64,000 bases of DNA from Polaribacter marinaquae (GCF_038019025.1 NZ_CP150496.1:1143501-1207500); one strand, 5' to 3'; shown: positions 43,652-53,323, counted from the stretch's first letter. Notes: generated by a model from the letters alone, not told the origin. Made by a program: numbers and translations.

Positions 43652-46054
43652 ATGACTAGAAGAATTAAAAAAGTAGCAATTATTGGTTCCGGAATTATGG
43701 GAAGCGGTATTGCTTGTCATTTTGCTAATATTGGTGTAGAAGTTCTTTTATTGGACATTGTTCCAAGAGAATTAACCGATAAAGAAAAAGCAAAAGGACT
43801 GACATTAGAAGACAAAGTTGTTAGAAACCGATTGGTTAATGATGCATTAACAGCATCTTTAAAATCAAAACCGTCTCCGATATACAATCAGAAATTTGCA
43901 AACAGAATTACTACAGGTAATTTAGAAGATGATATTGCAAAGGTTGCAGATGTAGATTGGATTATGGAAGTTGTTGTAGAAAGACTAGACATAAAAAAGA
44001 TAGTTTTCGAAAAATTAGAAAAATACAGAACTCCGGGTACAATAATTTCTTCTAATACTTCTGGTATTCCTATCAAGTTTATGAACGAAGGAAGAAGTGA
44101 AGATTTTCAAAAGCATTTTGCAGTAACACACTTTTTTAATCCGCCAAGATATTTAAAACTTTTTGAAGTTGTTCCTGGACCAGATTGTAAACAAGAAGTT
44201 ACAGATTTCTTAATGATGTATGGTGAGAAGTTTTTAGGTAAAACATCGGTTTTAGCTAAAGATACACCGGCTTTTATTGGTAACAGAATCGGTATTTTCG
44301 GAATTCAATCTTTATTTCATCAAGTTAAAGAATTAGGCTTAACAGTAGAAGAAGTAGACAAGTTAACGGGGCCTGTAATTGGTAGGCCTAAATCGGCTAC
44401 TTTTAGAACTGTAGATGTTGTTGGTTTAGACACTTTAGTTCATGTTGCTAATGGAATTTACGAAAACTGCCCTAATGACGAAGCTCATGAGCTTTTCAAA
44501 CTTCCTGATTTCATCAATACGATGATGGAAAACAAGTGGTTGGGTAGTAAAACCGGACAAGGTTTCTATAAAAAAGCTGTTGTTGATGGTAAAAAAGAAA
44601 TCTTAACGCTAGATTTAGATACGATGGAGTATCGTTCTAAAAAAAGAGCAAAATTTGCAACGTTAGAATTAACAAAAACAATAGATAAACCAATCGACAG
44701 ATTTAAAATCTTAGTTGGTGGTAAAGATAAAGCTGGTGAGTTTTACAGAAAAAACTTTGCAGCAATGTTTGCATACGTTCAAAATAGAATTCCAGAAATT
44801 TCTGATGAATTGTATAAAATTGACGATGCAATGAAAGCTGGTTTCGGTTGGGAAAACGGACCTTTCGAAATTTGGGATGCAGTTGGTATAGAAAAAGGTA
44901 TCGAATTAATGAAAGCTGAAGGACATGAACCTGCTGCATGGGTTACAGAAATGTTAGCTGCTGGTTCTAAATCTTTTTACTCTGTTAAAGAAGGCGCAAC
45001 TTATTTTTATGATGTTGCTTCTAAAGCTCAAACTAAAAAACCTGGTCAAGAATCATTTATTATTCTAGATAACATCAGAAAATCAAATCAAGTATTTAAA
45101 AATTCTGGAGTAGTTATCGAAGATATAGGAGACGGTATTTTAAATATAGAATTCCAGTCTAAAATGAACACAATTGGTGGAGATGTTTTAGCAGGAATTA
45201 ATAAAGGTATCGACTTAGCTGAAAAAGATTTTCAAGGATTGGTTGTTGGTAACCAAGCGTCGAATTTCTCTGTTGGTGCAAATATTGGTATGATTTTTAT
45301 GATGGCTGTAGAGCAAGAATATGATGAATTAAATTATGCCATTAAATATTTTCAAGACACAATGATGCGTATGCGTTATTCATCAATTCCAACAATTTCT
45401 GCTCCGCATGGAATGGCATTGGGTGGTGGTTGTGAAATCTCTTTACATGCAGATAAAGTTGTTGCAGCAGCAGAAACTTATATGGGATTAGTAGAGTTTG
45501 GTGTTGGTGTTATTCCTGGTGGTGGTGGTTCTAAAGAAATGGCTTTAAGAGCTTCAGATTCATTTAGCAAAGGAGATGTAGAGTTAAATGTTTTACAAGA
45601 AAACTTTTTAACAATTGGTATGGCTAAAGTATCTACTTCTGCACACGAGGCTTTCGATTTAGGCTTACTTCAAAAAGGTAAAGATGTAGTTGTTGTAAAC
45701 AAAGACAGACAAATTGCTACTGCCAAAGCACATGCTAAATTAATGGCAGAAAGTGGTTACACGCAACCTGCAACTAGAAAAGATGTTAAAGTGTTAGGTA
45801 AACAAGCATTAGGTATGTTTTTAGTAGGAACAGATTCTATGGAACATTCTAATTACATTTCACAACACGATATGAAAATAGCCAATAAGTTAGCTTATGT
45901 TATGGCGGGTGGAGATTTATCTGAACCAACATTGGTTACAGAACAGTATTTATTAGACTTAGAGCGTGAAGCATTTTTATCGTTATGTACAGAACGTAAA
46001 ACGTTAGAAAGAATTCAGGCAATGTTAAAAACTGGTAAACCTTTAAGAAACTAA
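43652..46054 (+). CDS. fadN: 3-hydroxyacyl-CoA dehydrogenase / enoyl-CoA hydratase
   Basis: An 800-residue two-domain beta-oxidation enzyme. Residues 1-~400 are the NAD-dependent hydroxyacyl-CoA dehydrogenase: the Rossmann start KVAIIGSGIMGSGIACHFANIGVEVLLLD, TSGIPIKFM, HFFNPPRYLKLFEVVPG with the catalytic His and the LAKDTPAFIGNRIGIF stretch. The enoyl-CoA hydratase/isomerase domain is near the C terminus (HGMALGGGCEISLHAD, GLVEFGVGVIPGGGGSKEM). Order and size match Bacillus FadN rather than E. coli FadB/FadJ. It is followed 6 nt later by the thiolase gene. Confidence 0.92.
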   Translation: MTRRIKKVAIIGSGIMGSGIACHFANIGVEVLLLDIVPRELTDKEKAKGLTLEDKVVRNRLVNDALTASLKSKPSPIYNQKFANRITTGNLEDDIAKVADVDWIMEVVVERLDIKKIVFEKLEKYRTPGTIISSNTSGIPIKFMNEGRSEDFQKHFAVTHFFNPPRYLKLFEVVPGPDCKQEVTDFLMMYGEKFLGKTSVLAKDTPAFIGNRIGIFGIQSLFHQVKELGLTVEEVDKLTGPVIGRPKSATFRTVDVVGLDTLVHVANGIYENCPNDEAHELFKLPDFINTMMENKWLGSKTGQGFYKKAVVDGKKEILTLDLDTMEYRSKKRAKFATLELTKTIDKPIDRFKILVGGKDKAGEFYRKNFAAMFAYVQNRIPEISDELYKIDDAMKAGFGWENGPFEIWDAVGIEKGIELMKAEGHEPAAWVTEMLAAGSKSFYSVKEGATYFYDVASKAQTKKPGQESFIILDNIRKSNQVFKNSGVVIEDIGDGILNIEFQSKMNTIGGDVLAGINKGIDLAEKDFQGLVVGNQASNFSVGANIGMIFMMAVEQEYDELNYAIKYFQDTMMRMRYSSIPTISAPHGMALGGGCEISLHADKVVAAAETYMGLVEFGVGVIPGGGGSKEMALRASDSFSKGDVELNVLQENFLTIGMAKVSTSAHEAFDLGLLQKGKDVVVVNKDRQIATAKAHAKLMAESGYTQPATRKDVKVLGKQALGMFLVGTDSMEHSNYISQHDMKIANKLAYVMAGGDLSEPTLVTEQYLLDLEREAFLSLCTERKTLERIQAMLKTGKPLRN

Positions 46055-46060
46055 AATTTT

Positions 46061-47251
46061 ATGAAAACAGCATATATAGTAAAAGCATATAGAACTGCAG
46101 TTGCAAAGGCTCCAAAAGGTGTTTTTCGCTTTAAACGTGCAGACGAGTTGGGTGCAGAAACAATCCAACACATGATGAAAGAATTACCAAATTTAGACGT
46201 AAAACGTATAGATGATGTAATTGTTGGTAACGCAATGCCAGAAGGTTCGCAAGGATTAAATATGGCTCGTTTTATCTCTTTAATAGGATTGAATTCTGTT
46301 GATGTACCAGGAGTTACAGTAAACCGTTTTTGTTCTTCTGGATTAGAAACAATTGCAATGGCTGCTGCAAAAATACAAGCTGGTATGGCAGATTGTATTA
46401 TAGCTGGTGGAGCAGAAAGCATGAGTTCTGTACCAATGACTGGTTTTAAACCAGAATTAAATTACGACACCATTAAAGATGGTCATGCAGATTATTATTG
46501 GGGAATGGGAAACACTGCAGAAGCAGTTGCAAATCAATTTAAAGTTTCGAGAGAAGATCAAGATGAATTTGCATATAATTCTCACATGAAAGCGTTAAGA
46601 GCACAAGCAGAAAATCGTTTTCAAGACCAAATTGTTCCAATAGAAGTTGAAGAAACTTATTTAGATGCAAATGGTAAAAAAGCAACTAGAAAATATACTG
46701 TAAATAAAGATGAAGGACCAAGAAAAGGAACCTCTACTGCAGTATTAAATAAATTAAGACCTGTTTTTGCCGCTGGCGGAAGTGTTACTGCTGGTAATTC
46801 ATCTCAAATGAGTGATGGTGCTGCATTTGCTATGGTAATGAGCGAAGAAATGGTTAAAGAATTAAACTTAGAGCCAATTGCAAGAGTGGTAAACTATGCT
46901 GCTGCTGGTGTAGAACCTAGAATAATGGGAATTGGTCCTGTGGCTGCAATACCAAAAGTATTAAAACAAGCAGGTTTACAGCAAAATGATATCGAATTAA
47001 TCGAGTTAAATGAGGCTTTTGCTTCACAATCTTTAGCAGTAATGCGAGAGCTAAACTTAAACCCAGATATTGTTAATGTAAATGGTGGTGCAATCGCTTT
47101 AGGTCATCCTTTAGGTTGTACTGGTGCAAAATTATCGGTACAATTATTCGATGAAATGCGTAAAAGAGATATGAAAAACAAATACGGAATGGTTACCATG
47201 TGTGTTGGAACAGGGCAAGGTGCTGCTGGTGTATTCGAATTCCTTAGTTAA
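46061..47251 (+). CDS. fadA: Acetyl-CoA C-acyltransferase (3-ketoacyl-CoA thiolase)
   Basis: A 396-residue thiolase that cleaves 3-ketoacyl-CoA with CoA, the last step of beta-oxidation. The acyl-accepting Cys is in TVNRFCSSGLETIAMAAA, the His motif is NGGAIALGHPLGCTGA, and the second catalytic Cys is in TMCVGTGQGAAGVFE. Length is that of degradative thiolases. It sits between fadN and fadE with short spacers, so all three are one transcript. Confidence 0.95.
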   Translation: MKTAYIVKAYRTAVAKAPKGVFRFKRADELGAETIQHMMKELPNLDVKRIDDVIVGNAMPEGSQGLNMARFISLIGLNSVDVPGVTVNRFCSSGLETIAMAAAKIQAGMADCIIAGGAESMSSVPMTGFKPELNYDTIKDGHADYYWGMGNTAEAVANQFKVSREDQDEFAYNSHMKALRAQAENRFQDQIVPIEVEETYLDANGKKATRKYTVNKDEGPRKGTSTAVLNKLRPVFAAGGSVTAGNSSQMSDGAAFAMVMSEEMVKELNLEPIARVVNYAAAGVEPRIMGIGPVAAIPKVLKQAGLQQNDIELIELNEAFASQSLAVMRELNLNPDIVNVNGGAIALGHPLGCTGAKLSVQLFDEMRKRDMKNKYGMVTMCVGTGQGAAGVFEFLS

Positions 47252-47274
47252 TAACAAATTAAACAAAAAAGAAA

Positions 47275-49071
47275 ATGTCAGAATTATTAAGAGGCGGACA
47301 GTTTTTAGTAAAAGAAACTAACTGCGAAAACGTATTTACTCCAGAAGACTTTACAGAGGAGCAACAAATGATGAAGGAAGCTGTGATGGAATTTAATGAT
47401 AGAGAAATCATTCCTCATAAAGCTCGTTTCGAAGCTAAAGATTATGCATTAACAGAAGAAGTTATGCGTAAAGCTGGTGAATTAGGATTTTTAGGTGTTG
47501 CAGTGCCAGAAGAATTTGGTGGTTTAGGTATGGGATTTGTATCTACAATGTTAACTTGTGATTATATTTCATCTGGAACAGGATCTTTTAGTACAGCTTT
47601 TGGTGCACACACAGGTATTGGTACAATGCCAATTACTTTATATGGTACACAAGAACAGAAAGAAAAATATGTACCTAAATTAGCTACCGGAGAATGGTTT
47701 GGTGCTTATTGTTTAACAGAACCGGGTGCTGGTTCTGATGCAAACTCAGGAAAAACTACAGCAGAACTTTCGGAAGACGGTAAATCTTACAAAATTAACG
47801 GACAAAAAATGTGGATTTCGAACGCAGGTTTTTGTAGTTTAATGATTGTTTTTGCTCGTATAGAAAATGATAAAAATATTACTGGTTTTATAGTAGAATA
47901 TGATCCAGAAAATGCAAACGGAATTACTTTAGGTGAAGAAGAACACAAATTAGGTATTCGTGCAAGTTCAACTCGTCAAGTATTTTTTAATGATACAGTA
48001 GTACCAGCAGAAAATATGTTAGCTGGTCGTGGTGAAGGTTTTAAAATTGCCATGAATGCTTTAAATGTTGGTCGTATTAAATTGGCTGCAGCGTGTTTAG
48101 ATTCTCAAAGAAGAGTTATTACGTATGCAACACAATACGCCACAGAACGTAAGCAGTTCAAAACTCCTATTGCAGATTTTGGTGCAATTAAGGTGAAATT
48201 GGCAGAAATGTCTACAAATGCTTACGTTGGTGAATCTGCTTCTTATAGAGCAGCTAAAGACATCGAAGATAGAATCGCATTAAGAGTTGCTGCTGGTAAT
48301 ACTCACCAAGAAGCAGAACTTAAAGGTGTAGAAGAATATGCAATAGAATGTTCTATCTTAAAAGTTGCCGTATCAGAAGATGTACAAAGTTGTGCAGATG
48401 AAGGTATTCAAATTTTTGGTGGAATGGGATTCTCTGAAGAAACTCCTATGGAATCTGCTTGGAGAGATGCTAGAATTGCTAGAATTTACGAAGGTACAAA
48501 CGAAATTAACAGAATGCTTTCTGTTGGAATGCTTATCAAAAAAGCAATGAAAGGTCATGTAGATTTATTAGGACCTGCAACAGAAGTAGCTAATAGTTTA
48601 ATGGGAATTCCTTCTTTTGAAACTCCAGATTATTCTGAGTTATTTTCAGAAGAAAAACACATGATTGCCAAATTAAAGAAAACATTTTTAATGGTTGCTG
48701 GTGCAGCACTTCAAAAATATGGGCAAGAAATCGAGTCTCATCAACAGTTATTAATTGCTGCTTCAGACATATTAATTGAAATTTATATGGCAGAATCTGC
48801 AATTTTAAGAACAGAGAAAAACGCGAAACGTTTTGGCGAAGATTCTCAATCGGTACAAATTGCGATGTCTAAATTATATTTATATCACGCAGTAGACATT
48901 ATCGAAGAAAAAGGTAAAGAAAGTATAATTTCTTTTGCTGAAGGTGATGAGCAGCGTATGATGTTAATGGGATTAAAGCGTTTTACTAAATATACAAACT
49001 ATCCAGATATTGTAGATTTACGTAACGAAATCGCAGAAAAAGTGAAAGCAGAAAATAAATACTGCTTCTAA
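47275..49071 (+). CDS. fadE: Acyl-CoA dehydrogenase
   Basis: A 598-residue FAD-dependent acyl-CoA dehydrogenase that makes 2-enoyl-CoA, the first beta-oxidation step. Recognised parts include the N-terminal helical domain (EEQQMMKEAVMEFNDREI), the flavin/substrate motif AYCLTEPGAGSDANSGKT, KMWISNAGFC, the catalytic-region YEGTNEINRM, and a C-terminal extension of about 190 residues found in the longer FadE/VLCAD-like forms. The length matches Bacillus FadE, and the gene order fadN-fadA-fadE is the same. A strong terminator follows. Confidence 0.93.
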   Translation: MSELLRGGQFLVKETNCENVFTPEDFTEEQQMMKEAVMEFNDREIIPHKARFEAKDYALTEEVMRKAGELGFLGVAVPEEFGGLGMGFVSTMLTCDYISSGTGSFSTAFGAHTGIGTMPITLYGTQEQKEKYVPKLATGEWFGAYCLTEPGAGSDANSGKTTAELSEDGKSYKINGQKMWISNAGFCSLMIVFARIENDKNITGFIVEYDPENANGITLGEEEHKLGIRASSTRQVFFNDTVVPAENMLAGRGEGFKIAMNALNVGRIKLAAACLDSQRRVITYATQYATERKQFKTPIADFGAIKVKLAEMSTNAYVGESASYRAAKDIEDRIALRVAAGNTHQEAELKGVEEYAIECSILKVAVSEDVQSCADEGIQIFGGMGFSEETPMESAWRDARIARIYEGTNEINRMLSVGMLIKKAMKGHVDLLGPATEVANSLMGIPSFETPDYSELFSEEKHMIAKLKKTFLMVAGAALQKYGQEIESHQQLLIAASDILIEIYMAESAILRTEKNAKRFGEDSQSVQIAMSKLYLYHAVDIIEEKGKESIISFAEGDEQRMMLMGLKRFTKYTNYPDIVDLRNEIAEKVKAENKYCF

Positions 49072-49131
49072 AATATTTATAAAATTTTCTTAAACTTATC
49101 CAAGGTTTTTGAATTTAGTTGTTTGTTTGAG

Positions 49132-49161
49132 AGACCATCTGTTAAAGGATGGTCTTTTTTT
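49132..49161 (+). terminator. Terminator of the fad operon
   Basis: AGACCATC, a loop TGTTAAAG, and GATGGTCT followed by a run of seven T. It ends the marR-fadN-fadA-fadE transcript. Confidence 0.9.
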
Positions 49162-49202
49162 ATACAAGTAATAATTGTAACTTAGTTGATAAATTATTAC
49201 CG

Positions 49203-50084
49203 ATGAAACTTGTCATGAAAATCTCTGTCTCTTTAATAACTAGCATACTTTTTATTTTTTGTACTTCGGATAAGAATAAAGTTCAAGCTCAAAATCAAAA
49301 ATTAAATTTTAACGATTATTGGTATCAAGGCAAAGCAGAAATAACATCATATACATTAAAGCAATCTCGTTACGGCGAGATATACGAAGGTACTGCGGTA
49401 AACATATACGTAACAGAAGACTTTTTACCAGAAAAACAAGTAAAAGCAGATACTAAGAGTAAATCTACAATACCTGTATTAAAGTTAAATAGCACAAAAA
49501 AATTTGTCACTGGCATATATCCTTATTCTTTAATGACAAGCACCTTCTCTCCTATCAACAGCAATAAAGAGACAATAAAAATTTCTTTTTCATCACAAGA
49601 ATGGTGCGGAAACACATTTGTGCAATTAAATAGTCGAGAAAAATTTGAAATTGATTTTCATTCATATTTTGAAAATAATTCTGATAGACAATTAGGATTA
49701 AAAAAAGATATTTTAGAAAATGAATTATGGAATCGATTAAGGTTAAACCCTAAAAACATTGCAATTGGTCGTATGAAGATTATTCCGTCTTTCGAATATA
49801 TGGCTTTAAATCATAAACGAATTATGGCCTATGATGCAGAAACTGCTTTAAAAGAAATTAAAGGATTTCTATATTTTTCTATTTTTTATCCAACATTAAA
49901 AAGAAAACTCACTATTAAATTGACAAAAGATTTTCCTTATACTATAGAATCTTGGGAAGAAGTTTCAACAATAAATAACACAAAATACACAACAACAGCA
50001 ACAAAGATTAAAACAATTCTTTCACCTTATTGGCGTAAAAACAAAAAAGGAAACATAGAAGAAAGAAAAGCTTTAGGTTTGTAA
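49203..50084 (+). CDS. Bacteroidota lipoprotein of unknown role (often labelled septum formation inhibitor Maf)
   Basis: About 293 residues from ATG 49203 (or 49215). The start encodes a lipoprotein signal MKLVMKISVSLITSILFIFC, with Cys of the lipobox as the likely acylated residue. The mature protein has conserved stretches such as NFNDYWYQGKAEITSYTLKQSRYGE, YVTEDFLPEKQVKAD, YPYSLMTSTFSPI and SSQEWCGNTFVQLN. I recall this family being labelled a Maf protein, but it has none of the Maf nucleotide pyrophosphatase motifs, so that label looks wrong. Its role is unknown; it is probably membrane-anchored on the periplasmic or outer side. Confidence 0.7.
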   Translation: MKLVMKISVSLITSILFIFCTSDKNKVQAQNQKLNFNDYWYQGKAEITSYTLKQSRYGEIYEGTAVNIYVTEDFLPEKQVKADTKSKSTIPVLKLNSTKKFVTGIYPYSLMTSTFSPINSNKETIKISFSSQEWCGNTFVQLNSREKFEIDFHSYFENNSDRQLGLKKDILENELWNRLRLNPKNIAIGRMKIIPSFEYMALNHKRIMAYDAETALKEIKGFLYFSIFYPTLKRKLTIKLTKDFPYTIESWEEVSTINNTKYTTTATKIKTILSPYWRKNKKGNIEERKALGL

Positions 50085-50109
50085 TTCTATCAATTAAACT
50101 TATAAAATA

Positions 50110-51078
50110 ATGAAAATAAACAACCTTCTTCTAATTGCCTTATCAGTAATAACTCTAAGTTGTAATCAATCTGAAAAAGAAAAATCAATAAACAAGAAAC
50201 TATTGATTGATGGAATAAAGCATTTATCTAGTGATGATTTAGAAGGTAGAGGTTTTTCTAAACCCGGAAATTATAAAGCGCAAAAATACATCGCAACTAA
50301 ATTTAAAGAAATTGGTTTAGAAACTGAAGAATCGTCTAATTACATTCATAAATTTCCTTACACTTTTTCTGGCAAAAGAAGACAAAGAATGTTTCCAGTT
50401 GAAAATTCAGATTCAGATGCATCTAAAATAAAAGATACAACTGTATTTGGCGGGAATGTAATAGGTAAAATTACTGGAAGCATCGATAAAACCATTGTTA
50501 TAACCGGTCATTTAGATCATTTAGGCATTAAAAATGGTAAAATTTATAATGGTGCAGATGATGATGCTTCTGGTACTGCAGCTTTATTTGCAATTGCAGA
50601 TTATTTTAAAAAAAACAAACCAAAACATACATTAGTTTTTGCAGCAGTAGATGCTGAAGAAATTGGTTCTTTAGGTGCAGATTATTGGCTTAAAAATTAC
50701 AAACAGAAGAATAAAATTGTACTAAATATTAATATGGATATGATTGCCCATAATGATTCTTTACAACTTTATGCTGCCGGTTTACACCATTATCCTAAAC
50801 TTAGAGCCAGTTTAGAAAATATAAAATCACCAATAAATTTACTTTTTGGTCATGACAATCCTGATGATAAACAATTAGATAATTGGACATATTCTTCGGA
50901 TCACAGAGTTTTTCATAGAGAAAAAATTCCGTTTATTTATTTTGGTGTAGAAGACCATAAAGATTACCATAAAGCTACAGATACATTCGAAAACATTAAT
51001 ACAGAATTTTACGTAGAAGCAGTTAAACTAATTGTAAAATCTATCGAAAATTTTGACACCAATTTAACCTATGAATAA
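50110..51078 (+). CDS. M28 family zinc aminopeptidase lipoprotein
   Basis: A 322-residue metallopeptidase with a lipoprotein signal (MKINNLLLIALSVITLSC). The two-zinc site residues are all visible: His in TGHLDHLGI, bridging Asp in NGADDDASGTAAL, catalytic and ligand Glu pair in AVDAEEIGSLGADYW, Asp in NMDMIAHN, and His in YSSDHRVFH. It would trim peptides in the cell envelope. It starts 25 nt after the preceding lipoprotein gene and overlaps the next gene by 8 nt, so it is in a small operon with it. Confidence 0.9.
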   Translation: MKINNLLLIALSVITLSCNQSEKEKSINKKLLIDGIKHLSSDDLEGRGFSKPGNYKAQKYIATKFKEIGLETEESSNYIHKFPYTFSGKRRQRMFPVENSDSDASKIKDTTVFGGNVIGKITGSIDKTIVITGHLDHLGIKNGKIYNGADDDASGTAALFAIADYFKKNKPKHTLVFAAVDAEEIGSLGADYWLKNYKQKNKIVLNINMDMIAHNDSLQLYAAGLHHYPKLRASLENIKSPINLLFGHDNPDDKQLDNWTYSSDHRVFHREKIPFIYFGVEDHKDYHKATDTFENINTEFYVEAVKLIVKSIENFDTNLTYE

Positions 51079-51460
51079 TTTCATAAAAAAGGGATTTATA
51101 CTTGCTGGATGTACAAATATTGTCGCAGTTTTAATTTTATCAAGACTTTTTACAAATGAAACAATAAACAAATACGACACTACAGTAATGTCTAATTTTG
51201 GTTTGTTAATGATTATAGTTTGGGGGTTTGCTTATCTATCAGTTTCTAAAAGCTATTACAAAGCAAAATGGTTAATTGCCGTTTTTGCAATTGAAAAACT
51301 AATTTACAGCATCATCTGGATTCAATGGAGATTATCTAATAATGTAACTCCCATCTTTGAAGAAGATAAAATGGCAGGCATTTTTTATGCTATTTATGGT
51401 ATAAACGATATCTTATTTTTCGTCTTTTTTTCTTACGTATTTGCAAAATTATTAAAATAA
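51071..51460 (+). CDS. Hypothetical membrane protein, 129 aa
   Basis: A 129-residue protein with four hydrophobic segments (about 7-27, 42-60, 68-88 and 107-127). Its start overlaps the M28 peptidase gene by 8 nt (ATGAATAA), which supports both its start and its reality. I recognise no family; it may be a small DUF-type Bacteroidota membrane protein. Confidence 0.6.
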   Translation: MNNFIKKGFILAGCTNIVAVLILSRLFTNETINKYDTTVMSNFGLLMIIVWGFAYLSVSKSYYKAKWLIAVFAIEKLIYSIIWIQWRLSNNVTPIFEEDKMAGIFYAIYGINDILFFVFFSYVFAKLLK

Positions 51461-51525
51461 AGTAATTTTAAAATAGCTAATCTCTTTTTTATCAATACTT
51501 TTGCACGCAATTTGAAAACAAAGTA

Positions 51526-51972
51526 ATGAAACGTATTAAAGAATATAAAAAACTTTTTAAAGTTGAAGGTCCTATAGATTTAAAAGAATTAAAAAAATCT
51601 TATAGAGGATTGGTTAAAGAGTGGCATCCAGATAAATTTCAAGATGAAACAGATAAAGAAGAAGCAGAAATTAAGAGTACCCAAATTATCGATGGATATC
51701 ACTTCTTGGTAAGTATTGCTCCAGAAACTAAAGCTGCTAACTTAGATGCTTATAAAAAAACAATTACAGAATTTCAAGTAGCAGATTGGCATCATAAAAG
51801 TATGTTACTAGAAGTTACTTTTACAGATGGTAATAAGTACGAATATTTTGGTGTTAGTAAAGTTCTATTTGGAAAATTTATAAATGCAAAATCTATGAAT
51901 AATTTTGGTAGAAGAAATATCTTTAACAAATTTACTTACAGAAAATCTATGAAAGCTTCTGCGACAGTTTAA
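51526..51972 (+). CDS. J-domain protein with C-terminal KTSC domain
   Basis: A 148-residue two-domain protein. Residues 1-60 are a DnaJ-like J domain with the Hsp70-stimulating HPDKF motif in YRGLVKEWHPDKFQDET. Residues ~80-140 match the KTSC domain, a small fold also found with lysyl-tRNA synthetase-related and phage proteins (MLLEVTFTDGNKYEYFGVSKVLFGKFINAKSMNNFG). No signal is present. It stands alone, with a bidirectional terminator after it. Its partner Hsp70 is not in the window. Confidence 0.82.
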   Translation: MKRIKEYKKLFKVEGPIDLKELKKSYRGLVKEWHPDKFQDETDKEEAEIKSTQIIDGYHFLVSIAPETKAANLDAYKKTITEFQVADWHHKSMLLEVTFTDGNKYEYFGVSKVLFGKFINAKSMNNFGRRNIFNKFTYRKSMKASATV

Positions 51973-51993
51973 ATAAGATTGTATTTCACATAT

Positions 51994-52030
51994 AAAAAAA
52001 GAGATTGCTTTAACAGTAATCTCTTTTTTA
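51994..52030. terminator. Bidirectional terminator
   Basis: AAAAAGAGATT, a ~11-nt loop, and AATCTCTTTTT pair perfectly. It lies between the convergent J/KTSC and trxB genes. Confidence 0.88.
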
Positions 52031-52050
52031 TTGCATTAAAAATAAATTTA

Positions 52051-52998
52051 TTATTCTAAAGCACTTAAATAACGCTCTGCATCTAAGGCTGCCATACAAC
52101 CAGAACCCGCTGCAGTAACAGCTTGTCTATATTCTTTATCTTGAATATCTCCGGCTGCAAAAACTCCTGGTAAATTTGTTTTTGAAGATTTTCCTTTAGT
52201 AATTAAATAACCTGTTTCATCCATATCTAAAACACCTTTAAATAAATCTGAATTTGGCTTGTGTCCAATTGCAATAAAAACTCCAGTTACAGAAATATCA
52301 TGAGTTTCTTTAGTTTGATTATTTATTACTCTAACACCTTCAACAACATTATCTCCTAAAACCTCATCGATTTCAGTATTAAATAAAACCTCGATATTTG
52401 CAGTTTTATTTACTCTATGTTGCATTGCTTTTGATGCTCTCATGTAATCTTTACGCACTAACAAAGTTACTTTATTACATATATTGGCTAAATAAGTAGC
52501 TTCTTCTGCTGCCGTATCTCCTGCCCCAACAACAACAACATCTTGTCCTTTATAAAAGAATCCGTCACAAGTAGCACATGCAGAAACACCTCCACCAATC
52601 AAACGTTGTTCACTTTCTAAACCTAAATATTTTGCTGTTGCTCCTGTAGAGATAATTATTGTCTCTGCTTCAATTTCTTTGGTTTCATCAACAATAACTT
52701 TGTGAATACCACCAACTTTGTCACTCAAATCTACTTTAGTTACAAGACCGAAACGAACCTCTGTACCAAATCGTTCAGATTGTTTTTTCAAATCCTCCAT
52801 CATTGCAGTACCATCTGTACCATCTGCATAGCCAGGAAAATTATCAACCTCTGTTGTTGTTGTTAACTGTCCGCCCATTTGCATTCCTGTATACATTACA
52901 GGTTTCATATCTGCCCTTGCTGCATAAATTGCTGCAGTATAACCCGCAGGACCAGAACCTATAATTAAACATTTTATTTTTTCTACTGTATCTGACAT
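52051..52998 (-). CDS. trxB: Thioredoxin reductase
   Basis: A 315-residue low-molecular-weight thioredoxin reductase. The FAD fold begins CLIIGSGPAGYTAAIYAARADMKP, the redox motif is SACATCDGFFYKG near residue 138, the NADPH fold is VVVVGAGDTAAEEATYLA, and the C-terminal FAD motif is GVFAAGDIQDKEYRQAVTAAGSG. It passes electrons from NADPH to thioredoxins, such as the WCGNC protein at 34550-34858 and in turn the peroxiredoxin. Length is standard and it is monocistronic. Confidence 0.96.
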   Translation of the reverse strand: MSDTVEKIKCLIIGSGPAGYTAAIYAARADMKPVMYTGMQMGGQLTTTTEVDNFPGYADGTDGTAMMEDLKKQSERFGTEVRFGLVTKVDLSDKVGGIHKVIVDETKEIEAETIIISTGATAKYLGLESEQRLIGGGVSACATCDGFFYKGQDVVVVGAGDTAAEEATYLANICNKVTLLVRKDYMRASKAMQHRVNKTANIEVLFNTEIDEVLGDNVVEGVRVINNQTKETHDISVTGVFIAIGHKPNSDLFKGVLDMDETGYLITKGKSSKTNLPGVFAAGDIQDKEYRQAVTAAGSGCMAALDAERYLSALE

Positions 52999-53157
52999 AA
53001 TAAATTTGTATCGAATTTTGTTATGTAAAAATATACCTTTTTACAAGTTATAAGAACGAATGTTTATAAATTTTAATAATGAAAATATAATTAATTTTAA
53101 TTCTTTAAAAATCATCAATATTTTAATAAAAAAGGTTTTAGTTTCTAAATATTATTC

Positions 53158-53165
53158 TATATTTG
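53158..53165 (+). promoter_or_regulatory. Candidate -7 element of the tRNA-Pro promoter
   Basis: TATATTTG fits TAnnTTTG and predicts transcription from near 53172, about 19 nt before the tRNA. A -33 TTG is not clear. Confidence 0.5.
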
Positions 53166-53190
53166 CAATCCTTAAATGAGAAATCATTTT

Positions 53191-53265
53191 CGGGGTGTAG
53201 CGTAGCCCGGTCATCGCGCCTCGTTTGGGACGAGGAGGTCGCAGGTTCGAATCCTGCCACCCCGA
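53191..53265 (+). tRNA. tRNA-Pro (anticodon TGG)
   Basis: The sequence folds into a full cloverleaf: the acceptor stem CGGGGTG pairs with CACCCCG at 53258-53264, the anticodon stem CCTCG/CGAGG flanks the loop TTTGGGA, and the anticodon is TGG at 53226-53228. The T-arm is GCAGGTTCGAATCCTGC. The discriminator is A and CCA is not encoded. It reads CCA/CCN Pro codons. A tyrosine integrase gene starts 231 bp downstream, so this gene is the likely insertion site of the following island and has been kept intact. Confidence 0.97.
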
Positions 53266-53289
53266 CTAAAATGAATACCAATAGAAACT

Positions 53290-53323
53290 AAAACCTTGTA
53301 AATCGTATGATTTACAAGGTTTT
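53290..53323 (+). terminator. Hairpin terminator after tRNA-Pro
   Basis: AAAACCTTGTAAATC, GTAT, GATTTACAAGGTTTT: a perfect 15-bp stem with T-rich tail, 24 nt past the tRNA. Confidence 0.85.

Noticed and set aside
46051..46422. 123-codon minus-strand frame over the thiolase start
   Set aside because: Complements fadA codons and lacks any recognised motif; the thiolase is well supported.
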